From Taibaiella chishuiensis (GTDB lineage: Bacteria; Bacteroidota; Bacteroidia; Chitinophagales; Chitinophagaceae): a DNA stretch of 64,000 nt. Shown here one piece after another: positions 16,143 to 25,515 of the stretch. A program made the position numbers and the translations under genes. Each line of letters begins with the position of its first letter. Position 1 is the first letter of the stretch. Below the pieces are notes generated by a model that had not been told where the DNA came from, ran no database searches, and saw only the letters and a program-made list of their open reading frames with translations. The stretch covers positions 62,001-126,000 of the forward strand of contig NZ_PYGD01000013.1 of assembly GCF_003014535.1 (NCBI RefSeq). Direction: 5' to 3'.

Positions 16143-18629
16143 ATGAAAAAGATTCTACTCCTGTTCCTACTCCCTTTTATAAGCGGGTCATCCTTTGGAC
16201 AGGTATGCAGTGGCGTATGGGGGCCACCCATTGTCAATCAAACATTTGGTCAGGGCAATGCAACCGATAGCTGGTACGGACCGCTGGCCACTTTCGCACC
16301 CGGCGCTACGACTTCTACCACTTTCGTAGGGCCTCCCGGCCCTCCCGGCGGCAACCTGACCGACGGCAGTTCGGCCTTAACCAAAACACCCAGTGTATAC
16401 GGTGCCAACTGGATCAACCATGCCGATCATACAGGCAATCCATTCGGTTTGATGTTCCTCGTAAATGCCCCCTCTACTGCGGCTACCATCTTCTTCGAAT
16501 ATACGATGGACAATCTTTGTCCGAATACCACACTCCGCCTGTCGGCCTGGATATTGAATGTAAATGCATCTTCGGTACTGACCTCGACCTGTGCCGGCAA
16601 CTACCAGTACCCCAATATGACACTGCGCGTAATCGACCCCGTAACCAATGCGGTACTGGCTACCACCCCTACCGGCAATGTACCGGCCGACAGCACCTGG
16701 CATCAATACTCCATGGTATTCAGTAATGGCACCAACGCCTCCGTCAAACTGCAGCTGATCAATAACTCTGTAGGCTCCGGTTGCGGCAACGATCTTGCCC
16801 TCGACGACATTACGGTGCAACCCTGTGTACCGGTTTCGCATGTATTGCCCAAAATAGATACGCTCATCTGCCAAAACACCTCGCTTACCTTCAATGCCCA
16901 GGTAGTGGCCAGTCCATACAACCCGGCCGAATACCAATGGCAATACAGCACCGATGCCGGCGCCACCTGGGTCAACCAGGGAGCGGCCTCGAACAGCACG
17001 GCTTATGTTTTTAACGCCACCACGGCATCGCCCGGCACGTACTGGATCCGTTACAGAACAGGTCCGCAAGGCACTACCGCCAATGTCAACTGCATTGCCA
17101 CCAGCGATACCACTAAAGTAACCGTAAGCGCGCCCCCCGTATTGCCCGTATTGAACTATACCAGCAAGTACTGTACCGGCACGCCGTTCGAAGGCTTTAC
17201 CATCGTATCGGGTACCAATCTTAAATGGTATACCAGTTCATCCGGCGGTACCGGCAGTACAGCCACACCGGTAGTCAATACCGCCATACCCGGAGTGTAT
17301 ACCTGGTATGTAAGCCAGACCACAGCACAGGGCTGCGAAAGCAACCGGCTGGCCGTAACCATTACCGTGGTGCAGTTACCGGCGTCCTCCTTTACCCCCG
17401 TATTGGGCTTGGCCTGTGCACAGGATACCGTTCATTTCCAGAATACCTCAACCAATGGCAATACCTATTTCTGGGATTTTGGCGATGGTCATACCGATAC
17501 CGCCAAAAACCCGGTGCACATTTACCCCAACCAGGGCAGCTACAGCGTGATGCTGGCATCGTACAACAGCTATTGCGCCGATACCCTGTTTGTAACCGTA
17601 AACATAACGCACCCGCTCCAGGCCCTGTTTACCACCAGCGCCGATACCATATGCGAGGGCGGCACCATTGCCTTTACCAATACCTCCACCGTTACCACCG
17701 TAAACGGTATAGCGCCTACCTACCACTGGAACTTTGGCGACGGCAGCGCCGTATCCACCCAGCAGAGCCCCAGCCATACCTTCCCGGCGCCGGGCATCTA
17801 TACCGTAAGCCTCGTAACCGGCAACAGTATTCCCTGCTTCGATACCATGCGCAGAACCGTGTACGTGGACTCCCTGCCCTATGTATCCTTTACCAGGAGC
17901 GATACGGCCATTTGTATGGGCGACAATATCGTTTTCAACGCTACCTATGGCAGCAGCGGTCTTAAAGAACTGCTCTGGAACTTTGGCGACAAGCCCGACC
18001 TTATTGCCGATGTAAACCCGGCGACCTACTCCTATGATGCACCCGGCGTATACACCGTTACCCTTAACGGCAAATACAGGGTATGCGACGAAGTAAGCAC
18101 GACCGCCAAGGTAACCGTTAAGCCTATGCCTACGATCAATATCGGCAGCGATACCTCCATCTGTCTCGATGGTACGCCATTCATCATCGGCGACCAGTTA
18201 AATGCGGGCAACCCGCTGGCCTCCTGGGATTGGAGCACCGGCGATACTACGGCTGCCATCACCATCAGGCACTACGGGCATTATAAAGCAAGGGTAACCA
18301 TCGACCAGTGTTCGACTACCGACGAGATCGAGGTACGCAAAGATTGTTTTATCGATATGCCCAACAGCTTTACGCCAAACGGCGATGGCATTAATGACTA
18401 CTTCTTCCCCAGGCAATTGCTGAGCGCTGGCCTCAAAAGCTTTAAAATGGCGGTGTTCGACCGTTGGGGTCAAAAAGTATTCGAAACCGAAAGCATCAAC
18501 GGCAGAGGATGGGATGGTAAATTTAACGGCAAAGAGCAACCCCTCGGCGTATACATTTACCAGATTGATGTGGTGATGAAAAATGAAAGAACCGAAACCT
18601 ATACCGGTAACGTAACCCTGCTGAAATAA
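16143..18629 (+). CDS. Adhesin-like secreted protein with PKD repeats and T9SS type B C-terminal domain
   Basis: An 828-residue protein with a signal peptide (1-19, ending SSFGQ). A beta-sandwich-like N-terminal region of about 210 residues begins VCSGVWGPPIVNQTFGQGN and looks like a carbohydrate-binding or galactose-binding fold. That fold is an inference. Ig-like repeats follow, then three PKD domains marked by WDFGDG (about 444), WNFGDG (about 529) and WNFGDK (about 612). From about residue 738 comes the gliding-motility C-terminal domain (DMPNSFTPNGDGINDYF, then FDRWGQKVF, GWDGKFNG and GVYIYQ). The last ~340 residues are almost identical to those of the next gene, from which it differs at the N-terminus. 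Confidence 0.88.
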   Translation: MKKILLLFLLPFISGSSFGQVCSGVWGPPIVNQTFGQGNATDSWYGPLATFAPGATTSTTFVGPPGPPGGNLTDGSSALTKTPSVYGANWINHADHTGNPFGLMFLVNAPSTAATIFFEYTMDNLCPNTTLRLSAWILNVNASSVLTSTCAGNYQYPNMTLRVIDPVTNAVLATTPTGNVPADSTWHQYSMVFSNGTNASVKLQLINNSVGSGCGNDLALDDITVQPCVPVSHVLPKIDTLICQNTSLTFNAQVVASPYNPAEYQWQYSTDAGATWVNQGAASNSTAYVFNATTASPGTYWIRYRTGPQGTTANVNCIATSDTTKVTVSAPPVLPVLNYTSKYCTGTPFEGFTIVSGTNLKWYTSSSGGTGSTATPVVNTAIPGVYTWYVSQTTAQGCESNRLAVTITVVQLPASSFTPVLGLACAQDTVHFQNTSTNGNTYFWDFGDGHTDTAKNPVHIYPNQGSYSVMLASYNSYCADTLFVTVNITHPLQALFTTSADTICEGGTIAFTNTSTVTTVNGIAPTYHWNFGDGSAVSTQQSPSHTFPAPGIYTVSLVTGNSIPCFDTMRRTVYVDSLPYVSFTRSDTAICMGDNIVFNATYGSSGLKELLWNFGDKPDLIADVNPATYSYDAPGVYTVTLNGKYRVCDEVSTTAKVTVKPMPTINIGSDTSICLDGTPFIIGDQLNAGNPLASWDWSTGDTTAAITIRHYGHYKARVTIDQCSTTDEIEVRKDCFIDMPNSFTPNGDGINDYFFPRQLLSAGLKSFKMAVFDRWGQKVFETESINGRGWDGKFNGKEQPLGVYIYQIDVVMKNERTETYTGNVTLLK
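17611..18629 (+). repeat. Near-identical direct repeat, copy 1 (3' half of adhesin gene 1)
   Basis: This stretch aligns without gaps to 20271-21289, offset 2660 bp. I count about 17 mismatches by eye, with an uninterrupted identical run at 17656-17995. Similarity upstream of 17611 drops clearly. It encodes PKD domains and the C-terminal sorting domain. Confidence 0.92.
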
Positions 18630-18650
18630 ACAAAAACAATAAACAAACAT

Positions 18651-18690
18651 AACGACAAAGCGCGTGCCCCACGGTACGCGCTTTGTCGTT
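18651..18690 (+). terminator. Hairpin after adhesin gene 1
   Basis: AACGACAAAGCGCGT pairs with ACGCGCTTTGTCGTT around a short loop, 22 bp after the stop codon. A long T-run is lacking, so termination strength is uncertain. A related hairpin follows adhesin gene 2. Confidence 0.7.
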
Positions 18691-18853
18691 ACCCGTAAAA
18701 CCCTACATGTTGTGGTAGCTTTTTCGTTAGCAGCTAGTTATTGCCCGTAATACAGGCATAAGTTTTTATTTTTACCCCCATCTTTTCCAGTTTTTCCCGG
18801 GTCTTTTTAGATACAGCACTGATCCAGTTTTCAAGCTCCGTATACTGTATAAT

Positions 18854-21289
18854 ATGAAAAAATCAATACTATCTATCCTCTTTGTGCTCTTTTCCGGAAT
18901 GTTGTTTGGCCAGGGGTTTTCCTTTAACCTTACCGGCAACCCGGTCAATACCACCGGTTGGAATTTTGCGGCACAAAGCAGTGTCAATGGCGATGAGTTT
19001 ATCCTGACCAATGCCCTGGGCAGCCAGGCGGGTTACATCTATTACAATACGCCCCAGAACCTTTCCAACTGTGCCCAGTTTACCGTGAGCTTCAGCTTCC
19101 GGATCACGAACAGTTCCAGTCCTACGGCCGATGGCATTGCCTTCTGGTATATTTCCAACCCGCCAACAGGCTTTACTGTGGGCGGCGGTATCGGTCTGCC
19201 CAATAACCCCAACGGCTTATTACTGATCCTGGATACTTATAACAACGGCGGTCCCAATACCAATCCTAAAGTGTCGCTGCGCAGGCTGGACGGTACCAGC
19301 AATTATGTGGAAGGTTCGACCACCGGTCAGCTGGCCCCCGACCTGGTAAGCCAGAACTTTATTACCGACGGCAACTGGCATACCTGTACCCTGGCTTACA
19401 ATTTCGGTACCGTAACCGTTGCCTTTGATGGCAATCCGCCGGTAATGACCGGAACGACCACCCTGAGCATTAACGGCTATTTCGGCTTCTCTGCAGGTAC
19501 AGGCGCATCCTGGGCCAAACACGCGATCAAGAACGTAAGTGTAACCGGCGCTCCCGAGCCAGCCCCACCAGTGGCTAACGATATTACCTATTGCCAGTTT
19601 GCACAGCCCGCGCCGCTTACCGCTACAGGCGTAGGCCTCAAATGGTATACCACACCGACAGGCGGTACGCAACTGCCCTCCGCACCCACGCCCAGCACCG
19701 GCGTACCCGGCACCTATACCTGGTATGTAAGCCAGGCCGTACCGGGTTGCGGTCTCGAAAGCCTGCGCGATACCCTTACCGTAACCGTGAACCCTACTCC
19801 CCTGCCCCCGGTGATCACTGTGCCGAAGTACTGTTCGGGACAGCAACCTACCCCCATTACGATAACAACAGGCACCAATGTAAAATGGTATGATACGCCG
19901 ACCGGCGGCACTGCCACAGCAACGATACCCGTGGTTAATACCACGGCTGCGGATACCTTTACCTGGTATGCCACCCAGACCAATGCCCTGGGCTGCGAAA
20001 GCCAGCGCATTGCCGTAACTGCTATCGTGAACCAATCGCCACAGGTAGACTTTACCCATACCCTGGGCCTGGCCTGTGCACAGGACACTGTTCATTTCCA
20101 GAATACCTCGCTTACTGCAACCAGCTATTTCTGGGATTTTTCAGACGGTTATACCGATACTGCTAAAAATCCGGTGCATATCTACCAAAACCAGGGCAGC
20201 TACAGCGTAATGCTGGCCGCTTCGAATAACTATTGCAGCGATACTACTTACAAAACCGTAACGATAACACACCCGCTCCAGGCCCTGTTTACCACCAGCG
20301 CCGATACCATATGCCAGGGCGGCACCATTGCCTTTACCAATACCTCCACCGTTACCACCGTAAACGGTATAGCGCCTACCTACCACTGGAACTTTGGCGA
20401 CGGCAGCGCCGTATCCACCCAGCAGAGCCCCAGCCATACCTTCCCGGCGCCGGGCATCTATACCGTAAGCCTCGTAACCGGCAACAGTATTCCCTGCTTC
20501 GATACCATGCGCAGAACCGTGTACGTGGACTCCCTGCCCTATGTATCCTTTACCAGGAGCGATACGGCCATTTGTATGGGCGACAATATCGTTTTCAACG
20601 CTACCTATGGCAGCAGCGGTCTTAAAGAACTGCTCTGGAACTTTGGCGACAAGCCTGACCTTATTGCCGATGTAAACCCGGCGACCTACTCCTATGATGC
20701 ACCCGGCGTATACACCGTTACCCTTAACGGCAAATACAGGGTATGCGACGAAGTAAGCACGACCGCCAAGGTAACCGTTAAGCCGATGCCCACGATCAAT
20801 ATCGGCAGCGATACCTCCATCTGTCTCGATGGTACGCCATTCGTCATCGGCGACCAGGTAAATGCAGGCAACCCGCTGGCCTCCTGGGACTGGAGCACCG
20901 GCGATACTACAGCTGCCATCACCATCAGGCACTACGGACATTATAAAGCAAGGGTAACCATCGACCAGTGTTCGACTACCGACGAGATCGAGGTACGCAA
21001 AGATTGTTTTATCGATATGCCCAACAGCTTTACGCCAAACGGCGACGGCATCAATGACTACTTCTTCCCCAGGCAATTGCTGAGCGCTGGCCTCAAAAGC
21101 TTTAAAATGGCCGTGTTCAACCGTTGGGGTCAAAAAGTATTCGAAACCGAAAGCATCAACGGAAGAGGATGGGATGGTCAATTTAACGGCAAAGAGCAAC
21201 CCCTCGGCGTATACATTTACCAGATCGATGTGGTGATGAAAAATGAAAGAACCGAAACCTATACCGGTAACGTAACCCTGCTGAAATAA
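18854..21289 (+). CDS. L-type lectin-domain adhesin-like protein with PKD repeats and T9SS type B C-terminal domain
   Basis: An 811-residue protein with a signal peptide (1-20, ending MLFGQ). The N-terminal ~215 residues resemble an L-type (legume-like) lectin domain, with TADGIAFWYISNPP near residue 95, LLILDTYNNGG, and GNWHTCTLAYNFGTVTVAFDG. Two Ig-like repeats with LKWYTTPTGGT and VKWYDTPTGGT follow, then three PKD domains and the gliding-motility C-terminal domain. The lectin domain suggests glycan binding at the cell surface. The 3' half is nearly identical to the previous gene, so the two share the stalk and sorting part but carry different heads. Confidence 0.88.
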   Translation: MKKSILSILFVLFSGMLFGQGFSFNLTGNPVNTTGWNFAAQSSVNGDEFILTNALGSQAGYIYYNTPQNLSNCAQFTVSFSFRITNSSSPTADGIAFWYISNPPTGFTVGGGIGLPNNPNGLLLILDTYNNGGPNTNPKVSLRRLDGTSNYVEGSTTGQLAPDLVSQNFITDGNWHTCTLAYNFGTVTVAFDGNPPVMTGTTTLSINGYFGFSAGTGASWAKHAIKNVSVTGAPEPAPPVANDITYCQFAQPAPLTATGVGLKWYTTPTGGTQLPSAPTPSTGVPGTYTWYVSQAVPGCGLESLRDTLTVTVNPTPLPPVITVPKYCSGQQPTPITITTGTNVKWYDTPTGGTATATIPVVNTTAADTFTWYATQTNALGCESQRIAVTAIVNQSPQVDFTHTLGLACAQDTVHFQNTSLTATSYFWDFSDGYTDTAKNPVHIYQNQGSYSVMLAASNNYCSDTTYKTVTITHPLQALFTTSADTICQGGTIAFTNTSTVTTVNGIAPTYHWNFGDGSAVSTQQSPSHTFPAPGIYTVSLVTGNSIPCFDTMRRTVYVDSLPYVSFTRSDTAICMGDNIVFNATYGSSGLKELLWNFGDKPDLIADVNPATYSYDAPGVYTVTLNGKYRVCDEVSTTAKVTVKPMPTINIGSDTSICLDGTPFVIGDQVNAGNPLASWDWSTGDTTAAITIRHYGHYKARVTIDQCSTTDEIEVRKDCFIDMPNSFTPNGDGINDYFFPRQLLSAGLKSFKMAVFNRWGQKVFETESINGRGWDGQFNGKEQPLGVYIYQIDVVMKNERTETYTGNVTLLK
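20271..21289 (+). repeat. Near-identical direct repeat, copy 2 (3' half of adhesin gene 2)
   Basis: Partner of 17611-18629, collinear and without indels. Most differences cluster in the last ~640 bp, and the first ~390 bp differ at only two positions by eye. Confidence 0.92.
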
Positions 21290-21316
21290 ACAAAAACGAC
21301 AAACAAACATAAGGAC

Positions 21317-21350
21317 AAAGCGCGTACCCCACGGTACGCGCTTTCCCTTT
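21317..21350 (+). terminator. Terminator after adhesin gene 2
   Basis: A 12-bp perfect stem (21317-21328 with 21333-21344) with a CCAC loop is followed by CCCTTT. It is similar to the hairpin after adhesin gene 1 but diverged in the flanks. Confidence 0.8.
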
Positions 21351-21365
21351 ATCGCAATTATTGCG

Positions 21366-21373
21366 CATCTTTG
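21366..21373 (+). promoter_or_regulatory. Candidate -7 box for the glycosyltransferase gene
   Basis: CATCTTTG, one base off TAnnTTTG, ends 4 nt before the first ATG (21378) and 7 nt before the second (21381). Confidence 0.4.
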
Positions 21374-21377
21374 CGGC

Positions 21378-22508
21378 ATGATGAAAATAGGGTTCGATGC
21401 CAAAAGAGCGTTCCTCAATTATACCGGGCTGGGCAATTACAGCCGCTCTGTAATCACATCGTTACACCATTATTTCCCGGAACAGGAATATTTTCTCTAC
21501 ACACCCAAAACAGTGCAAAACGCCCGCACGGCGGGTTTACAAGCCGGCGCCAACCTGCACATCAGGCAACCGGCAATACCCATTTTAAAATCGCTGTGGC
21601 GCAGCCGGCTGGTAGTGCCCCGCCTGCAGCAAGACGGGCTGGACCTTTATCATGGCCTGAGCCACGAGTTGCCCCTGGGCCTGCAAAAGACCGGCATACG
21701 TTCGGTGGTTACCATCCACGACCTTATCTTTTTACGCTACCCGCAATACTATAAACTTGCCGACCGTAAGATCTATGAAGCCAAGTTCCGCCATGCCTGT
21801 AATAATGCCGACCGCATCGTTGCGATCAGCGAGCAGACCCGGAACGATATCTGTAATTATTTCGGCACGCCGGCCGGTAAGATCAAGGTGGTCTACCAAA
21901 GCTGCGACCCCGCCTTTACCCAAACCGCAACAGCAGTGCAGTTGCAACAGGTAAAAGCAAAGTACCAGTTGCCGGAAACCTACCTGCTTAGCGTGGGCAC
22001 TATCGAAGCGCGTAAGAACCTGTTATTGGTTATACGGGCGCTGGCCCTGTTGCAAAAACCTTTAAAACTTGTAGTGATCGGTAAAGGCACGGCTTACCTG
22101 GACCAGGTAAAGACGGAGATTGCCCGGTTACAACTTACAGACCGGGTGCTCTTCCTGGAACAGGTACCCTTTGCCGATCTGCCGGCGCTTTACCAACTGG
22201 CCCACATTTTCCTGTACCCTTCCGAGTTCGAAGGCTTCGGCATACCCATACTCGAAGCGCTCTACTCCGGCGCCCCCGTAATCGCGGCTACAGGCTCCTG
22301 CCTGGAGGAAGCCGGCGGCCCGGACAGTGTTTATGTACACCCGCAGGATGAACAGGGTCTTGCCACCGCTATCGATAACATTACGAATAACAGCGAACAG
22401 CGCGGGCAAATGATAACGGCGGGCAAAAAATATGCCGCCCTGTTTACAGAAAGGCGGCAGGCCGAACAACTGATGGCCATCTACCGGGAGCTGACCGGTA
22501 AAGTATAA
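21378..22508 (+). CDS. Glycosyltransferase family 4 protein
   Basis: A 376-residue GT-B fold transferase. The N-terminal domain begins MKIGFDAKRAFLNYTGLGNYSRS with the glycine-rich acceptor-side loop. A hinge segment VVTIHDLIFLRYPQYY follows. The C-terminal domain shows LLSVGTIEARKNLLLVIRALALL and the E-x7-E donor-binding region FEGFGIPILEALYSGAPVIA. GT4 enzymes use nucleotide sugars with retention of configuration, and the sugar cannot be told. Either ATG at 21378 or the adjacent one at 21381 may be used. It converges with the diheme peroxidase gene and stands alone, not in a polysaccharide cluster. Confidence 0.87.
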   Translation: MMKIGFDAKRAFLNYTGLGNYSRSVITSLHHYFPEQEYFLYTPKTVQNARTAGLQAGANLHIRQPAIPILKSLWRSRLVVPRLQQDGLDLYHGLSHELPLGLQKTGIRSVVTIHDLIFLRYPQYYKLADRKIYEAKFRHACNNADRIVAISEQTRNDICNYFGTPAGKIKVVYQSCDPAFTQTATAVQLQQVKAKYQLPETYLLSVGTIEARKNLLLVIRALALLQKPLKLVVIGKGTAYLDQVKTEIARLQLTDRVLFLEQVPFADLPALYQLAHIFLYPSEFEGFGIPILEALYSGAPVIAATGSCLEEAGGPDSVYVHPQDEQGLATAIDNITNNSEQRGQMITAGKKYAALFTERRQAEQLMAIYRELTGKV

Positions 22509-22524
22509 CAGCCCCGGCACTTTA

Positions 22525-23646
22525 TTACCGGGGTTCCTGGAAACGGGGATCTTTTACAAACTCTTCGTCGTTGAGGGTATTAAGGAATGCTTTAAGGGCA
22601 TTGCGTTCGGTAGCTGACAAAGCGATACTGCCGGAAGCCAGCAAAGGATCGAGATTCGGGGTTTGCTGTATGCCTGAAGTGTAATGATCCAGTACCTGGT
22701 CGATGGTTTCAAAACGGCCATCGTGCATATAAGGCGGCGTAAACTTAAGATTGCGCAGCGAAGGCACCTTAAACCGGTACAGGCTGGTCGCTTCGAAGGG
22801 GGTAATATGCCCGCGGCCACTGTCGATCAGGCCTTTTTTGTTGGGCTTAAGCGCAAGGCCGTTGTTGCGGAATGTGAAATCGGAGAACAAGGGTTCTTTA
22901 TGACAGGAGGCACATTTGGCCTGGAACACGCTTAAACCGTCCAACTCTTCAGCCGAAAGGGTACCGCCCGCTTCGTTGCGTTTGTACTTATCATACCTGG
23001 AATTGGCCGACACCATCAGGCCCATAAACTGGGAGATCGATTTGAATACCCGTTCGGTGGTTACCTGCTCGTCGCCGAAGGCTTCCTTAAACAACTGTCG
23101 GTAAGTGGCATCGCCCTGTAGCTTGGTGAGCACGCCCTGCAGTGTTTCGTTCATTTCGTCGGGATTGGTAATGGGTGCAGCCGGCTGCAGCTCCATATGG
23201 ATCACACCGCCATCCCAGAAAAAGCTGGTATGCCAGTTGAGGTTAAACAGGGCCGGCGAGTTACGTACGCCTACCTTTTCGTCCACACCATGACTGACAT
23301 CGTGCCCGAATTGCGAAAAGGCCGCAAAGGGCTGATGGCAGGAGCCGCAGGATATGAGATTATCGCTGGAGAGCCGTGTTTCGAAAAACAGTTTCCGGCC
23401 CAGCTTAAACCCGTTTACGGTAAGGGGATTACCGGAAAAATTGTACACAGGGGCATCCCAGCCCTGGGGCACCCTGAAATTGATATCGGCCAGGCTGGGA
23501 TCCTCGATCGGGGCCGGCGTTGCCGGGCTGTCTTTGGAACTGCAACCGTAAACCGCTACCGAGGCTACTACGGCGCCGATAATCCCATATTGCAAAAGCC
23601 TGCCTTTCATCGCGGCTATACCGCCCTTCTTCCGCTGCTGTACCAT
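22525..23646 (-). CDS. MbnH/MauG-like diheme cytochrome c peroxidase family protein
   Basis: A 373-residue protein with a hydrophobic N-terminal segment ending in a lipobox-like VAVYGC, so it is probably a lipoprotein. It has two c-type haem motifs, CGSCH at about residue 98 and CASCH at about 243, with the CCP/MauG layout (FFETRLSSDNLISCGSC, then YMHDGRFETIDQVLDHY). The ATG at 23646 lies 2 nt after the stop codon of an MbnP-like gene, indicating coupled expression. In the characterised pair from Methylosinus trichosporium, MbnH oxidises a tryptophan of MbnP to kynurenine. The same activity here is inferred from the pairing. ATG at 23610 is an alternative start. Confidence 0.82.
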   Translation of the reverse strand: MVQQRKKGGIAAMKGRLLQYGIIGAVVASVAVYGCSSKDSPATPAPIEDPSLADINFRVPQGWDAPVYNFSGNPLTVNGFKLGRKLFFETRLSSDNLISCGSCHQPFAAFSQFGHDVSHGVDEKVGVRNSPALFNLNWHTSFFWDGGVIHMELQPAAPITNPDEMNETLQGVLTKLQGDATYRQLFKEAFGDEQVTTERVFKSISQFMGLMVSANSRYDKYKRNEAGGTLSAEELDGLSVFQAKCASCHKEPLFSDFTFRNNGLALKPNKKGLIDSGRGHITPFEATSLYRFKVPSLRNLKFTPPYMHDGRFETIDQVLDHYTSGIQQTPNLDPLLASGSIALSATERNALKAFLNTLNDEEFVKDPRFQEPR

Positions 23647-23648
23647 AC

Positions 23649-24431
23649 TTAGTTTTCTACCTTGGTTACAGACAGCATCTTGCTGTAATTTAAGGAAATA
23701 TTGTAGGCCTGCTTACCCGGGTTCATCACTTCGGAGGTCGTCGAAAAGTCGATCAGGTAGTCGCCTTCAAACCACTTCAGGATATCGGACTTCAGGGTGA
23801 TCGTGCTGGTCCCGTTATTTTTGATTTCGAGCGTCTGCGTTAAAGGCAGGGTAACCTCCCGTAATACGCTATAGGCGCCGGTATAACCACCGAGGTGGAA
23901 TACCAGGCTCTTGTCCGACATGGTAGATTTGGGCGATTTGCCCTCTACCTTAGCCATAATATAACCGGAACTCCAGGTCCAGAACATATCGTTGAGCAGG
24001 TCCAGGTCGCCGGTATACGGACCGTTTGCCGTACGGGCGCTATCCACGCCGAGTAATATTTTAACGGCCGTGTAGCTGCCTTCCGGCACATTACCCATGG
24101 AGAAGGAACGGGATTCGGGTTTGGCCTGGTCGATCAGGTGATAACTTTCCGTTTCGGCATATTCGCCGCCACCGGATTTTACCAGCCTGATATTACTGAT
24201 GTAGTATTTATACAGTTTTACACCAAACGAATCGCCGTTGGCATTGACATAGGAATAACCATCCAGCGAACCCAGGTTGTATAAGTCCAGGGGCGTAGAT
24301 CCTACATAGTTTTCGAACTTCACCGCAACAGAGCCTTTGCCGGCTGCCGGTGCATCGTCGTTATTTTTGGAGCAACTGCCCAGCAGCACAAGCCCTAAAG
24401 AAAGCAATAAAGGGTATTTCATTAAATGCAT
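23649..24431 (-). CDS. MbnP-like lipoprotein
   Basis: A 260-residue lipoprotein: ATG at 24431, or more likely 24422 (MKYPLLLSLGLVLLGSC), gives a lipobox with the cysteine near residue 20. The mature part is a beta-sandwich with MbnP-family features: VKFENYVGSTPL, the segment YYISNIRLVKSGG, the loop GVDSARTANGPYTGDL, and DMFWTWSSGYIMAKVEG with two close tryptophans. MbnP of methanotrophs binds copper through a kynurenine made by MbnH. An MbnH-like gene follows directly, so the two probably act together in the periplasm or at the outer membrane. The copper role is inferred here. Confidence 0.8.
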   Translation of the reverse strand: MHLMKYPLLLSLGLVLLGSCSKNNDDAPAAGKGSVAVKFENYVGSTPLDLYNLGSLDGYSYVNANGDSFGVKLYKYYISNIRLVKSGGGEYAETESYHLIDQAKPESRSFSMGNVPEGSYTAVKILLGVDSARTANGPYTGDLDLLNDMFWTWSSGYIMAKVEGKSPKSTMSDKSLVFHLGGYTGAYSVLREVTLPLTQTLEIKNNGTSTITLKSDILKWFEGDYLIDFSTTSEVMNPGKQAYNISLNYSKMLSVTKVEN

Positions 24432-24589
24432 ACAACTATCTTAATGGGGGTGAAGATACTTAATTTTTTGTTATTATTTATAGCCCTCCGAAAATCTGTA
24501 ACCAGCCTGTTTCCTGCTCCTGGCGTACCTTGTAAGATAGCGGATTATACTGGTATGGCATTGCCAATTTTTGTTATTTATCACAAAAA

Positions 24590-25512
24590 CTACCGGTAGA
24601 TCGCTACCCCGCCGGAACCATCGCTCTTTTTAAAACCACGGTACATACCCGCCGTATTAAATGGCATGGCAATATTCCCTGCCGTATCTATCGCGATCAG
24701 TCCGCCTTCGCCCCCGATCGCAACCAGGTCCTGCAGCACGACTTCGTCGCAGGCCTCCTGCAGCGGCATGCCTTTATAAGCCATAAGGCAGTGTACCTGG
24801 TGGGCTGCCACCTGCCGTATAAACAGCTCGCCATGGCCGGTGCAGGATACCGCGCAGGTCCTGTTGCTGGCATAGGTGCCGGCCCCGATCAGCGGTGTAT
24901 CACCGATCCTGCCATACCGCTTGTTGGTCATGCCGCCTGTGCTGGTAGCAGCGCATACCTGGCCGTCGCGATCGAGCGCGACCGCACCCACCGTACTGAA
25001 TTTGCGATCGCCCGGAGGCGTATGATCCAGTTGGGTCGTACCCGCCGCCAGGGCGTTTTATATTGTTCGTAGCGGAAGGCGTCAAAAAAATAGGCGTCGT
25101 CTTCAAAAACAATACCCTGCTCCCGGCCAAAAGCCTCGGCCCCCGCAGCACTCAGCAAGACATGCTGCGACCGTTCCATAACCAGGCGGGCCAGTAAAAC
25201 CGGGTTGCGTACATTGCGTACGCCGCACACCGCACCGGCCTGGCCGGTATCGCCCCGCATCAGCGAAGCATCCAGCTCCTGCCGGCCTTCATGGTTGAAC
25301 ACCGCGCCCCTGCCGGCATTGAACAAGGGACAGTCTTCAAGCGCCGTCACTGCGCTGCAAACGGCATCGAGTGCAGCGCCACCCGCTTCCAGTACGCGAA
25401 AGCCCTGGTCCAGCGCATCCTGCAGGCCGGCTTCGTATTGCCGCTGCAGACCGGCATCCAGCAAACGGGCATCTATCGTACCGGCGCCGCCATGAATTAC
25501 AATTGCATACAT
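24590..25512 (-). pseudogene. Isoaspartyl peptidase / L-asparaginase with a frameshift
   Basis: Two overlapping frames together make one Ntn-hydrolase of the isoaspartyl aminopeptidase family (about 307 residues if repaired). The 5' part starts at ATG 25512 (MYAIVIHGGAGTI) and has CPLFNAGRGAVFNHEG and DASLMRGD. The 3' part has STVGAVALDRDGQVCAATSTGG, with the nucleophile threonine that becomes the N-terminus of the beta subunit after autocleavage. Near 25055, inside YKT-ALAAGTTQLDH, one base is missing relative to an intact frame. The break falls before the catalytic threonine. It is either a recent mutation or a sequencing error; everything else looks intact. Confidence 0.82.
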
Positions 25513-25515
25513 AAA

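Noticed and set aside
17611-21289. Mobile element as the cause of the long direct repeat
   Set aside because: No transposase, terminal inverted repeats or target-site duplication. The repeat is wholly inside coding sequence and at its 3' ends.
20141-21418. 425-codon minus-strand frame opposite the second adhesin gene
   Set aside because: A similar shadow exists opposite the first adhesin gene because of the shared repeat. It contains no domain.
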